Source: Nocardia nova SH22a (GTDB taxonomy: Bacteria; Actinomycetota; Actinomycetes; Mycobacteriales; Mycobacteriaceae). From it: a DNA stretch of 64,000 bases. The number at the start of each line of letters is the position of its first letter. Within the stretch, counting starts at the first letter, position 1. Location: NCBI RefSeq assembly GCF_000523235.1, contig NZ_CP006850.1, positions 3,100,001-3,164,000 on the forward strand. The letters are read 5' to 3'. The notes under the pieces were generated by a model. It was not told the origin of the DNA, did no database searches, and worked only from the letters and a program-made list of their open reading frames with translations. Below, piece by piece: positions 17,183 through 25,441 of the stretch. The translations under genes and the position numbers were made by a program.

Positions 17183-17640
17183 GGCTGTGTTTCGGTGAGC
17201 GCCCAATTGATTCGTTTGCGTTGACTGGGATCCATTTGCAGGGCAGGAATTCGGCCGATGGGAATCCATTCGACCTCGGTGCTCTCATCGCTGGTCGTCG
17301 GAGCGCCGCCGACAGGGACCGCTCGATAGATGACAGAGAATTCTTGCCGGACCTCGTCGTTGCTCGTGTAGTGAATGACGTGTGTGGGATCGGTGAAGAT
17401 GCCAACCAGCCCGGTCAGCCGGATCTGGATACCGGTCTCCTCTTCGGTTTCCCGTACAGCTGTGCGACTCAATGACTCGCCAGGGTCGTGCGCACCACCG
17501 GGCATGGACCAATTTCCGTTGTCCGAACGACATATGAGCAAGACCGCATCATCGCGGAGGACGAACGCTCCTGCGCTCGGCCGCACGCTGTTGGCGGCCG
17601 GTGCGCTGGGATCTTGGTGAAAGTCGATGCGACGCCCCAT
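17158..17640 (-). CDS. NUDIX hydrolase
   Basis: 160 residues from ATG 17640. The full Nudix box is present: GGAHDPGESLSRTAVRETEE followed by ETGI, matching G-x5-E-x7-R-E-U-x-E-E-x-G-U, which binds Mg2+ and cleaves nucleoside diphosphates linked to another moiety. The start lies 4 bases after the stop of the XRE-type regulator, so the two form an operon, an association seen often in actinobacteria. The physiological substrate is unknown. Confidence 0.92.
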   Translation of the reverse strand: MGRRIDFHQDPSAPAANSVRPSAGAFVLRDDAVLLICRSDNGNWSMPGGAHDPGESLSRTAVRETEEETGIQIRLTGLVGIFTDPTHVIHYTSNDEVRQEFSVIYRAVPVGGAPTTSDESTEVEWIPIGRIPALQMDPSQRKRINWALTETQPYIDPETR

Positions 17641-17644
17641 TCGC

Positions 17645-18382
17645 TCAGAGTAGCGCTGGACGTCCTGTTGCCCACACTGCTTCGAACGAGTCCAAGTAGT
17701 AGTCGAACAACTGGCCGCCAGGCACACGCTGCAGGTGTTGCACCGGCGACCGCGCGGCGTAGGCGCCGTAGCTGTGGGTGTTGACGAGCATCGAATCATC
17801 GAAGCGGTAGATGCTGTTGTAGAGCGGAGTGCGATGGGTACGAATATCGACCATCGGCGACGACATCGTCTCCCACAGGTATTCGAGTGTCGATCGGCAA
17901 CGCTGGGGCAGTGAGGGCAGTCCCTCCTCCCGGGCGCGAGCCATCACCTCGGGAGATTCGTGCTCTCCCAGCAGAATCCGAATCCAGACGTTCGCAGATG
18001 CCTTGGTGCGAACGATATTCACGAAGTCGAGCGACTCCACCAGGAAACCGCCCGCGTAGACGAGGACGTCGATGCGGCTGCTCGCTTGGCGCATGAGGGC
18101 GTGCCACACCTCGTGTGGAACACGGGGCCGTGTCGGCCAGATCTGAACGATCTCGGACAGGGAGGCCGCCGCGGCTCTGCCGTCGGCCAGGAGCTCGGGC
18201 CACAGGTAGGTCTCGTCCCGACCGAGTTCACGGGCCACCGCGAGACGAAGCCCCGGGTGTGGGCGTCGGCCCTGAGTCAGCCACCGCTCGACGGTCTTCA
18301 CGTTCACTTCCACGCGTTCGGCGAGTGCGCGCTTGGTGACGTCGGCTGCGGCCATCGCGCCCCGCAGGCGCTCGTTCGGCAT
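17645..18382 (-). CDS. XRE family regulator with a C-terminal effector-like domain
   Basis: 245 residues from ATG 18382. Residues 3-55 form a helix-turn-helix (LRGAMAAADVTKRALAERVEVNVKTVERWL). The rest (VWHALMRQASSRIDVLVYAGGFLVES, RILLGEH, PLYNSIYRFDDSMLVNTHSYG) resembles the phospholipase-D-like/DUF5919-type domain found in many Streptomyces and Nocardia regulators linked to NUDIX genes. I infer that the pair senses a nucleotide-like signal. No good ribosome site precedes the start; the mRNA may be leaderless. Confidence 0.82.
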   Translation of the reverse strand: MPNERLRGAMAAADVTKRALAERVEVNVKTVERWLTQGRRPHPGLRLAVARELGRDETYLWPELLADGRAAAASLSEIVQIWPTRPRVPHEVWHALMRQASSRIDVLVYAGGFLVESLDFVNIVRTKASANVWIRILLGEHESPEVMARAREEGLPSLPQRCRSTLEYLWETMSSPMVDIRTHRTPLYNSIYRFDDSMLVNTHSYGAYAARSPVQHLQRVPGGQLFDYYLDSFEAVWATGRPALL

Positions 18383-18565
18383 CAGACCATATTGAACGAA
18401 AAGTGTCCCTGAGTGTCCCATTTTGCGGGTTATTGCGTCCCTGTGTCTCCCCGGATCGTAGGAGCCGCACGGCAATTGGACCGAACCTCGTCTCGTGCCG
18501 CTCCGCAACCTGCCACAGGAGGGACGGAGACCGGGCACCCGACCCGACGCCAACCGAGGACTCAG

Positions 18566-18862
18566 ATGATGCATGTACCCGCCGATCCGCCCGCCACGAC
18601 AGCTTCCGCCGGGGCGAGAAGTGATGCTGGAACGCTTCTTCCGGCACGGAGCCCGATGAGCACACAAGCGACGGCGGAGGCCCTGCGGTTGTGGAAAGAA
18701 GGCGAATGCCGCGACCGCTCCACGCTGGAGAGGGTCGCTGCCGGTCTTCGCACCCTCGAAGCACACAGCCGTTCGACCCGGACTCAGCTTGAAGTCGACG
18801 GCGTCATCGCCCGCTGGCGGGCATCCCATCCGGAGTCGTCGGACCGAGGAGACATCCAGTGA
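18566..18862 (+). CDS. Hypothetical protein
   Basis: 98 residues from ATG 18566, with GAGGA 6 bases upstream; ATG 18656 would give 68 residues. A low-complexity N-terminus precedes a helical part (STQATAEALRLWKEGECRDRSTLERVAAGLRTL) that I do not recognise. The stop overlaps the start of the next gene by 4 bases, supporting expression as a two-gene unit divergent from the XRE/NUDIX operon. Confidence 0.55.
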   Translation: MMHVPADPPATTASAGARSDAGTLLPARSPMSTQATAEALRLWKEGECRDRSTLERVAAGLRTLEAHSRSTRTQLEVDGVIARWRASHPESSDRGDIQ

Positions 18863-19239
18863 CGCATGGCGATCCGGTCCCGGCCATCGCGTACCTCAGA
18901 ACTGATCTGAGCGGATCTTCCGCGCATCTGCACGAGCTTTGGTTGTGCCGGTTGGCAGTCCGGCTCGGCTACCAGTTGGACGAGATCATCCGGGTCGATT
19001 CGGTCACCCGGATGCGAGGGATCGCGTTCATCATCGCCAACATCGAAATACACAGGGCAGAAGCGGTATTCGTGCCAGACGTCAGCCATTTGGACGGGCA
19101 CCTGGACCGGATTGTCGCGCTGGCCGACGTCATCGAGCAGAACGGTGAGACATATGCCCGTTGGATACCGATCACGGAAGCGATCGGTGACGTCTTCAGC
19201 CCGCTGCCTACGCCTCCGCATGGGCAGCGGGGCTACTAG
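18859..19239 (+). CDS. Hypothetical protein with a serine-recombinase-like N-domain fold
   Basis: 126 residues, GTG start in a 4-base overlap with the upstream gene. The order of segments AIAYLRTDLSGSS, LCRLAVRLGYQLDEIIRVDS and EAVFVPDVSHLDGHLDRIVALADVIEQNG parallels a resolvase catalytic domain (YxRVS..., RRGY..., D-x-xR region). The catalytic Arg-Val-Ser is altered to RTD and there is no DNA-binding tail, so it is unlikely to recombine DNA. A broken relative lies at 45136-45527 (APTSGHFDTLTLDRLMHVV aligns with VPDVSHLDGHLDRIVAL). Function unknown. Its stop overlaps the converging mct gene by 4 bases. Confidence 0.6.
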   Translation: MTHGDPVPAIAYLRTDLSGSSAHLHELWLCRLAVRLGYQLDEIIRVDSVTRMRGIAFIIANIEIHRAEAVFVPDVSHLDGHLDRIVALADVIEQNGETYARWIPITEAIGDVFSPLPTPPHGQRGY

Positions 19240-20465
19240 CGTGATTCGATGACGCCTGCGTCGTGTAGCCGCCCCAATTCGGCGTCACTCAAGCCCAGGA
19301 CCTCCGACAGGACCTCGCCGGTGTGCTCGCCGAGGTCCGGCGCCACCGCGTAGTCGCCGTATTCGGAGTCGATGCGCAGGGGGGAGCGGCTGGTGAGGAC
19401 CGGGCCGATTCCGGGCTGGTCCACCTCGCCGAAGATCGCGGGTGTGCCTTCGGCGCGGTAGGCGGTCGCTACGTCGTGGACCGTGCGGAATTTGCTCCAC
19501 AGGACTCCGGATTCGTCCAGGGCGCTGCGGATTTCGGTGAGGGGGCGGGCGGCGAACCAGGGGCGCAGGATGGCGGTGATGATGTCGCGGTGGCGGTAGC
19601 GGTCGTCTTCGGTGCGGAAGTCGGCGTCCAGGGATTTCTCGAGGGCGTCGAAGACCGCCTCGGTGCCGGTCAGTGTGCGCAGGGCGTTCCAGTGGCGGAC
19701 GGTGAGGGCGACGACCATGATGCGGCTGCCGTCGGCGGTCTCGAAATCGGCGCCGTAGCTGCCGTAGACCTGGTTGCCGTGTTTGCCGCGGGCGGTGCCG
19801 AGTTCGTCGGCCTCGGCGAGCCAGCCCAGATTCACCAGGGAGGAGAACGCCACGTCGGCCAGGGCGATGCGGATGAACGCGCCCTCGCCGTCGCGGGTGC
19901 GGCGGTGCAGGGCTGCCAGCAGGCCGGTGGTCGCGGTCATGCCCGCCAGCAGATCCCAGGCGGGCAGCGCGTGGTTCACCGGTGCGGCCGCGTCGATCGG
20001 CCCGGTCATATCTGCCACGCCCGCATCGGGATTCACGGTGTAGTCGACGGCGGCGCGACCGTCGGCGTAGCCGTCGATGTGGACCTGGATCAGGTCGGCG
20101 CGGCGTTCGCTGAGGGTTTCGTAGGACAGCCACGGCCGCCCGACATTGTTGTCGACCACGATGCCCGAATCCGGGCCGGGACTGGTGGCGAGGCCGATGA
20201 TCAGCTCCTGGCCCTCGGGGGAGCGCAGGTTGACCGTGATCGAGCGCTTACCCCGATTCAGCGCGGTCCAGTACAGACTGCGCCCGGTGCGCTGCGACAG
20301 CGGCCAGCGGGTGTAGTCGGCGGCGCCGCCGATCGGATCGACCCGGATGACGTCCGCGCCGAGCTGGCCCAGCGTCATACCGCCGGAGGGCCCGGCCACG
20401 AAGCTGGCGAATTCCACGATGCGCAGGCCCGCCAGGGGGCGCCGGGCCGAGTCGTCGGTGGTCAA
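19236..20465 (-). CDS. mct: Mesaconyl-CoA isomerase-like CaiB/BaiF protein (Mct family)
   Basis: 409 residues from TTG 20465 with GGAGG 5 bases upstream. It closely follows the pattern I know for 2-methylfumaryl-CoA isomerase Mct of the Chloroflexus 3-hydroxypropionate bicycle: FVAGPSGGMTLGQLGADVIR, DPIGGAADYTRWPL, NRGKRSITVNLRSPEGQELI, VDYTVNPDAGVADMTGP, then NHALPAWDLLAG with the catalytic Asp171, and EHTGEVLSEVLGLSDAELGRLHD at the end. Mct shifts CoA from C1 to C4 of mesaconate without an external acceptor. With Meh/Ich-like and CitE-like genes nearby this supports a mesaconyl-CoA to citramalyl-CoA branch. Recognition is from memory, not a search. Confidence 0.85.
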   Translation of the reverse strand: MTTDDSARRPLAGLRIVEFASFVAGPSGGMTLGQLGADVIRVDPIGGAADYTRWPLSQRTGRSLYWTALNRGKRSITVNLRSPEGQELIIGLATSPGPDSGIVVDNNVGRPWLSYETLSERRADLIQVHIDGYADGRAAVDYTVNPDAGVADMTGPIDAAAPVNHALPAWDLLAGMTATTGLLAALHRRTRDGEGAFIRIALADVAFSSLVNLGWLAEADELGTARGKHGNQVYGSYGADFETADGSRIMVVALTVRHWNALRTLTGTEAVFDALEKSLDADFRTEDDRYRHRDIITAILRPWFAARPLTEIRSALDESGVLWSKFRTVHDVATAYRAEGTPAIFGEVDQPGIGPVLTSRSPLRIDSEYGDYAVAPDLGEHTGEVLSEVLGLSDAELGRLHDAGVIESR

Positions 20466-20511
20466 GACTTCCTCCACGATTGTCGTTCCAAATATGTTGT
20501 CCGGCAACAGG

Positions 20512-20700
20512 TCAGGCGGCCGGTGCGTAGCGGCGGATGTCGGCGTCGTCGTGCCCGACCCGGCCCTGGGAGGCCAGGACGTCGAGATGAGCGCTGATCT
20601 CCATGATCGCCGACAGTTGATGTTCGGGCGGCAACTCGCCGACAACCGGATGCGCGCCCGGTTCGGTCCATTCCTCGGGCTGGGTCATGGTCGTCGTCAT
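20512..20700 (-). CDS. Small hypothetical protein in the mct operon
   Basis: 62 residues from ATG 20700 with GGAGGGAG directly upstream, one of the best ribosome sites in the window. It is acidic, with a helical C-terminal half (PPEHQLSAIMEISAHLDVLASQG). It lies 46 bases before mct and behind the AT-rich promoter element at 20764. I recognise no domain; it may be an accessory subunit or pathway-specific regulator peptide. Confidence 0.6.
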   Translation of the reverse strand: MTTTMTQPEEWTEPGAHPVVGELPPEHQLSAIMEISAHLDVLASQGRVGHDDADIRRYAPAA

Positions 20701-20763
20701 AGGGCTCCCTCCGCGCGAAGCGGGAGACGGTCGGCTGAGGCGCGCCGGATCACGCGCTTCAAG

Positions 20764-20780
20764 TACACAATATATTATAT
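20764..20780 (-). promoter_or_regulatory. AT-rich palindromic promoter/operator (mct operon)
   Basis: TACACAATATATTATAT, 64 bases upstream of the 62-residue gene. On the minus strand it contains TATAAT. Nearly palindromic around the central ATAT and close to the elements at 8999 and 37062. The 20781-21010 stretch beyond it contains no recognisable gene. Confidence 0.6.
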
Positions 20781-21010
20781 GCGTACCAGCGCTCCCGCTG
20801 CGTGACGGAACCCTGCACACGCGCCGGATGTCAGCGCCGAGCCGAATTTCCGCGGGCCGATCACCATCGTGGAGCACAGCGTGGGCGGGCAGCGCGGCAT
20901 CGGCAAGGCCCGCCGACAAGCGTCGCCCAGGCAGACCGACTCGGCTCGCGGGGCACTCCGGTCGTGTCGACCGATATGTCCGACAGCCGGATATACCGAC
21001 GGCCGCGGAA

Positions 21011-22114
21011 TCAGTGCGCGCAGCGCGCGGGCGCGTCCCGCAACCAATACGCCACGGCCTCGGCGCGATTAGCGGCGCCGAGCTTGCGCAGTATATGGGT
21101 GACGTGGGTCTTGACCGTGCCCTCGGAGATCGAGAGTTTGCGCGCGATCAGGCGATTGGGTTCGCCCGCGGCCAGCAATTCCACCACCTCGACCTCGCGC
21201 GTCGACAGCAGCGGATGTGCTTGGGAGAGAGCGGGAACGGTGTGCCGGGGCGTGACGACCATGCCGTCGGTGAGCAGATCCATGCCCTGGCGCAACCCGG
21301 CCAGCCCTTCGAGAACTCGAACCCGGGCCAGACTGTGCCCGAGCCCCTCGGCGAACAGGTTCAGTACGGCGCGGTCGGCGCCGCCGACCTCACGATGCGG
21401 GCGATAGCAGTCGCCGTGCACCAACCCGACGACCTGTCCCCGCAGGGTCACCGGGGCCACCGCATAGGAGGTGCACCGCGACATCTTCACGAACCGGCGT
21501 TCGACCCGCGGATTCCGCTGCACGTCCAAGGCGAGCCCCGCGCGGGCGTCCGCGACGATATCGGTCTCGAGCAGCGAACCGTCCAGCCGCGGCGGATTGT
21601 CGCGGCCCGCGGCCACCATGTCCTCGGCCAGTTTCGGATCGCCGACGACGCACATGGTGTGCAACTTCCACATCGACTGCTCCACCGTGGACAGCAGCAC
21701 CCGGTCGAATCCCAGCGTGCAGGCCGCCTCGGGCGCGCGCGTGTACAGGTCGTCCACCGACACCGCGTCCCGCATCCCCGCCAGTGCGCGCCGGACCCGG
21801 CGCAGCAGTTCGACGCCCTCGTCGAGCCGCGCCTCATCAACCGCGTTCTCGGCCTCGCGAATCCGGGTGAGCAGGCCGGTGAGACCGGTCAGCGACTCGG
21901 GCCGGATATCGGTGGCCCGCCGCAGATCCGCGACGGTCGCGTCCCACAGGTAACGCAGGATCTGTTTGGCCGCCAGCGCCCGCGAGCAGTCGCAGGCGGG
22001 GAATTCCCGGCCGAGCGTGCCACCGGCCTCGATGACCAGCTCGCGGATCCGGGCGTCGAGATCGCTGTCGAGCACCACGTCGCGGTGGTGCGAATCCGTT
22101 GTTACGGGTGCCAC
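21011..22114 (-). CDS. LuxR family regulator with GAF-like sensor domain
   Basis: 367 residues from GTG 22114 (GGAG upstream), chosen because the codons further upstream run into the divergent promoter. The middle (about 130-270) is GAF-like: LGFDRVLLSTVEQSMWKLHTM, RCTSYAVAPVTLRGQVVGLVHGD. The C-terminus is a LuxR/GerE helix-turn-helix: LSTREVEVVELLAAGEPNRL, then GTVKTHVTHILRKLGAANR. It is divergent from the MmgE/PrpD-aldehyde dehydrogenase-alcohol dehydrogenase genes and is the obvious candidate to control them. The inducer is unknown; similar proteins occur beside aromatic and terpenoid catabolic genes. Confidence 0.88.
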   Translation of the reverse strand: MAPVTTDSHHRDVVLDSDLDARIRELVIEAGGTLGREFPACDCSRALAAKQILRYLWDATVADLRRATDIRPESLTGLTGLLTRIREAENAVDEARLDEGVELLRRVRRALAGMRDAVSVDDLYTRAPEAACTLGFDRVLLSTVEQSMWKLHTMCVVGDPKLAEDMVAAGRDNPPRLDGSLLETDIVADARAGLALDVQRNPRVERRFVKMSRCTSYAVAPVTLRGQVVGLVHGDCYRPHREVGGADRAVLNLFAEGLGHSLARVRVLEGLAGLRQGMDLLTDGMVVTPRHTVPALSQAHPLLSTREVEVVELLAAGEPNRLIARKLSISEGTVKTHVTHILRKLGAANRAEAVAYWLRDAPARCAH

Positions 22115-22136
22115 TGTCGCTCCAGTACTCGGCAAG

Positions 22137-22151
22137 AACAATATATAATGT
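22137..22151. promoter_or_regulatory. Divergent AT-rich promoter/operator (luxR-type / prpD-like)
   Basis: AACAATATATAATGT, 23 bases from the LuxR-type start and about 170 bases before the MmgE/PrpD start. TATAAT on the plus strand, TATATT on the minus strand. Same family as the other elements. Confidence 0.6.
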
Positions 22152-22210
22152 CCAATTCTAACGGTAGGATGGTCATCGATGTCACAGATTCGCGCAACAC
22201 AGCCGTAGTC

Positions 22211-22250
22211 GGCCGAAGGTCGTATTCGAATCGGACCCGCGGCGGATGTC
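22211..22250 (+). repeat. 40-bp leader repeat, copy 1
   Basis: The segment beginning GGCCGAAGGTCGTATTCGAA matches 23751-23790 in 32 of 40 positions by hand alignment, with no gaps. It lies between the AT-rich promoter and the MmgE/PrpD start. Copy 2 lies upstream of the aldehyde dehydrogenase, so the pair may be binding sites for the LuxR-type regulator or a shared leader. Confidence 0.6.
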
Positions 22251-22321
22251 ACGGCCCGCGATCGACGCCATCGTTGATATCGGCATCGCCGCCGCGCAGT
22301 AGCTGGAAAGGACCTCCGTTC

Positions 22322-23740
22322 GTGTCGAAGACCATCGTCGAACAATTGGCCGATTTCACCACCGAGGTCGACTGTCGCCGCCTGCCGCACGAGGTGATCG
22401 TCGAGTGCAAGCGCATCCTGCTCGATTCGCTGGGCTGCGCGCTCGGCGCCGTCGATCAGCACAAGGGCAAGATCGGCATCGAATACGCGCGGCGGACCGG
22501 CGGCGCCGGCGAGGCCACCGTCATCGGCACCCCCGACCGGGTGTCGGTCCTCGGCGCCGCCTTCGCCAACGGTGAACTGATCAACGCCCTGGACTTCGAC
22601 GCGGTGCTGCCGCCCGGCCACGTGACGCCCTATGTGCTGCCGCAGACGATGGCGGTCGCGGAAACCCGGCAGCGGTCGGGCCGCGATGTGCTCGCCGCGA
22701 TCGCGCTGTCGCACGAGATCTCGTTCCGCTTCTACAAGTCGGTCGACTACTTGCGCGACCGCACCGACACCGAGATGAACCTGTCGCCGGTGCTCGGCTA
22801 CAGCAACACCATCTTCGGCGCCACCGCGGCCATCGGAAAACTGGAAGGGTACTCGCCCGAGGTGCTCGCCAACGCGCTCGCGATCGCCGCCAGCACCTCC
22901 CCGGTGAACTCGATGCGGTCCTGGCTCGCCCACGCGCCGACCGCGACGATCAAGTACTCGCTGGCCGGCGCTCTCACCAACGCCTCGCTGACCGCCGCGT
23001 ATCTGGCCGAATTCGGCCACCGCGGCGATCTGCCGGTGCTCGACGACGCCGAACTCGGTTACCGCCGCTTCATCGGCACCCGGCGCTGGGAGCCGCAGAA
23101 CATCACCGCCGGACTCGGCGGCGACTGGTTGTTCCCCGCCGAGCAGACCTTCAAGCCGTATCCGCACTGCCGGATCCTGCACGCCCCGCTGCACGCGCTG
23201 ACCGAGATCGTGACGGACAACGATCTGAAGCCGGAGGAGATCCAGGCGATCCGCTGCTGGGGCGAGGCCGCGGTCCTGCATCCGCTGTGGTTGAGCAACG
23301 TCATCGAAAGCACCCACGACGCGCAGTTCAGCATCGCGCACGGACTGGCCGTCGGCGCGCACAACATCACCCCGAGCAAGGCGTGGCATGATCCGGAACT
23401 CGTGTTCAGCCGTTCGGTCATGGATCTGATGGAGCGGGTCACCTTCCAGCCGCATCCGGACTATTTCAAGGCCCTGTCGTCGCATCCGTCCGCGCGGCCC
23501 GCCCGGATCGAAGTCGACGCTCGCGGAACGACTTTCGTCGCCGACCGGGTGTATCCGAAGGGCAGCCCCACGCCGGATCCGGAGACCCGGATGACCGATG
23601 CGGAACTGATCGCCAAGTTCCGGGTCAATGCCGAAGGCGTCCTCGCGGATTCGCAGATGGACAGCGTCGTGGAGGCGGTGTTCGACCTCGAGAACGTCGA
23701 GGACTTCGCGACGGTGATGCGCCGGGTCGGCACCCGGTAA
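22322..23740 (+). CDS. MmgE/PrpD family protein
   Basis: 472 residues from GTG 22322 (GGAAAGGA about 10 bases upstream); the open frame extends far upstream but only this start gives the family N-terminus VEQLADFTTEVDCRRLPHEV. The family comprises 2-methylcitrate dehydratase, cis-aconitate decarboxylase and related lyases. Typical segments are LLDSLGCALGA, NGELINALDFDAVLPPGHVTPYVLP with active-site Asp and His, and FKPYPHCRILHAPLHAL. The last is a conserved catalytic loop. It probably works on a branched tricarboxylate or a similar acid. Context with Mct- and Meh-like genes makes C5/C6-branched acids attractive. Confidence 0.88.
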   Translation: MSKTIVEQLADFTTEVDCRRLPHEVIVECKRILLDSLGCALGAVDQHKGKIGIEYARRTGGAGEATVIGTPDRVSVLGAAFANGELINALDFDAVLPPGHVTPYVLPQTMAVAETRQRSGRDVLAAIALSHEISFRFYKSVDYLRDRTDTEMNLSPVLGYSNTIFGATAAIGKLEGYSPEVLANALAIAASTSPVNSMRSWLAHAPTATIKYSLAGALTNASLTAAYLAEFGHRGDLPVLDDAELGYRRFIGTRRWEPQNITAGLGGDWLFPAEQTFKPYPHCRILHAPLHALTEIVTDNDLKPEEIQAIRCWGEAAVLHPLWLSNVIESTHDAQFSIAHGLAVGAHNITPSKAWHDPELVFSRSVMDLMERVTFQPHPDYFKALSSHPSARPARIEVDARGTTFVADRVYPKGSPTPDPETRMTDAELIAKFRVNAEGVLADSQMDSVVEAVFDLENVEDFATVMRRVGTR

Positions 23741-23750
23741 ACCCGCCATC

Positions 23751-23790
23751 GGCTGAAGGTCGCAGTCGAATACGACCGGCGACGGATATC
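23751..23790 (+). repeat. 40-bp leader repeat, copy 2
   Basis: The segment beginning GGCTGAAGGTCGCAGTCGAA is about 80 percent identical to 22211-22250. It starts 10 bases after the MmgE/PrpD stop and sits 136 bases before the aldehyde dehydrogenase start, in a 186-base gap with no other feature seen. Confidence 0.6.
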
Positions 23791-23926
23791 GCCTCGCGTG
23801 TGCGCTGCGACACACTCGGGACAGCGCGCCGCGCAGCGCAACTACCGAGCCGCCCTCGGTTCCGAGACGGCGGCTCTCCGACGGGTCCGGTGTGAGCGAT
23901 GCTTCGGCCGGTGCGAGGAGAAGAAC

Positions 23927-25393
23927 ATGGTTTATCAGGGCAACTACTCGAAGTTGTTCATCGGCGGGCGCTGGGCCGACCCCACCGCGACGGAGCAGAT
24001 CGCGGTGATCTCGCCGTATACCGAACAGACGGTGGCGCACGTGCCGAATTCGGCGGCCAGCGATGTCGATCGTGCCGTCGCGGCGGCCCGGCACGCCTTC
24101 GATCACGGTCCGTGGCCGCGGTTGTCGCTGGCCGAGCGGATCGAGGTGTTGACCCGCGTCAGCGCCGGGCTGGGGGAGCGGCAGGAGGAGATCGCCGAGC
24201 TGATCACGACCGAGATGGGCAGCCCCATCACGCTGTCGCGCAGCACCCAGTCGCTGGGCGCGAAGCTGCTGCTGGACGCCTTCCTCGGACTGGCGCCGAG
24301 CTACGAGTGGAGCAGTATCCGGCGTTCGGCCACGGGCACCGGCTTGGTGACGCGGGAGCCGGTAGGCGTTGTCGCCGCGGTCATTCCGTGGAACATGCCG
24401 TTGCAGATCGCCATGCTCAAGCTCGGTCCGGCGCTGCTCGCCGGGTGCACGGTGGTACTCAAGACCGCGCCCGAGGCGCCGCTGAACGGCTACATCCTCG
24501 CCGAGATCCTGCAGGCCGCGGGTCTGCCGGACGGCGTGGTGAACATCCTGCCCGCCGACCGCGGGGTCAGCGAACACCTGGTCACCCATCCCGATATCGA
24601 CAAGGTGTCGTTCACCGGCTCCACCGCCGCGGGACGCCGGGTCGCGGAGCTCTGCGGGCGGGACCTGCGCCGCGTCACCCTGGAACTGGGCGGCAAGTCG
24701 GCGGCGATCGTGCTCGACGATGCCGATCTCGAATTGGCGATCGGCCAGATCCGCAAGCTCTCGATGCGCAACAACGGCCAGGCGTGCAGTAACAAGACCC
24801 GCATCGTGGTGGCCCGCTCCCGCGAGGCCGAACTGGTCGAGCGGCTGGTCGCGATGGTCGAATCGATGCCGGTCGGCGATCCGGCCGATGCGGCGACCGA
24901 GATCGGTCCGGTGGTCAGCGCCCGCCAGCGCGCGATGATCGAGAGCTACCTCGAGATCGGCCGCGGCGAGGGCGCGAAGGTCGCCGTCGGCGGCGGCAGG
25001 CCCGCCGGACTGGACCGGGGATGGTTCGTGGAGCCGACGATCTTCACCGGCGTCGCACCGGATATGCGTATCGCGCAGGAGGAGATCTTCGGCCCGGTGC
25101 TGTCGGTGCTGAGCTTCGCCGACGAGGACGAGGCCGTCGCGATCGCCAACAACTCGAGGTTCGGTCTCAACGGTTCGGTGTTCGCCGCCGACGATGAGCA
25201 CGCGCTGGCGGTGGCGCGCCGGATCCGCACGGGCACAGTGGAATTGAACGGCAACGTGGTGGGCTTCCACTCGCCCATCGGGGGATTCAAGTGCAGTGGC
25301 ATCGGCCGGGAGGCCGGGCTGGAGGGGTTCGACGGATATGTCGAGTCCAAGTCCTACGGTCTGTCGCCGTCACTGGTGGAATCGCTGTCCTGA
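23927..25393 (+). CDS. Aldehyde dehydrogenase (NAD(P)+)
   Basis: 488 residues from ATG 23927 (GAGGAGAAG upstream). Full ALDH pattern: VAAVIPWNMPLQIAMLKLGPALLAG (Rossmann and catalytic Asn), VSFTGSTAAGRRV, LELGGKSAAIVLDDAD with the general-base Glu, NNGQACSNKTR with the nucleophilic Cys, EEIFGPVLSVLSF and the C-terminal GGFKCSGIGREAGLEG. It oxidises an aldehyde to the acid and probably works in series with the alcohol dehydrogenase 49 bases downstream. Confidence 0.95.
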   Translation: MVYQGNYSKLFIGGRWADPTATEQIAVISPYTEQTVAHVPNSAASDVDRAVAAARHAFDHGPWPRLSLAERIEVLTRVSAGLGERQEEIAELITTEMGSPITLSRSTQSLGAKLLLDAFLGLAPSYEWSSIRRSATGTGLVTREPVGVVAAVIPWNMPLQIAMLKLGPALLAGCTVVLKTAPEAPLNGYILAEILQAAGLPDGVVNILPADRGVSEHLVTHPDIDKVSFTGSTAAGRRVAELCGRDLRRVTLELGGKSAAIVLDDADLELAIGQIRKLSMRNNGQACSNKTRIVVARSREAELVERLVAMVESMPVGDPADAATEIGPVVSARQRAMIESYLEIGRGEGAKVAVGGGRPAGLDRGWFVEPTIFTGVAPDMRIAQEEIFGPVLSVLSFADEDEAVAIANNSRFGLNGSVFAADDEHALAVARRIRTGTVELNGNVVGFHSPIGGFKCSGIGREAGLEGFDGYVESKSYGLSPSLVESLS

Positions 25394-25441
25394 CACCAAT
25401 ATTCGATCGACCCGGCGCTGGCCGGAAACAGAGGAGTGCCG

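Noticed and set aside
22322..25270. Very long minus-strand open frame running on from the LuxR-type gene
   Set aside because: It is antisense to the PrpD-like and aldehyde dehydrogenase genes; only 21011-22114 shows a real family pattern. Long antisense frames are expected at this GC content.
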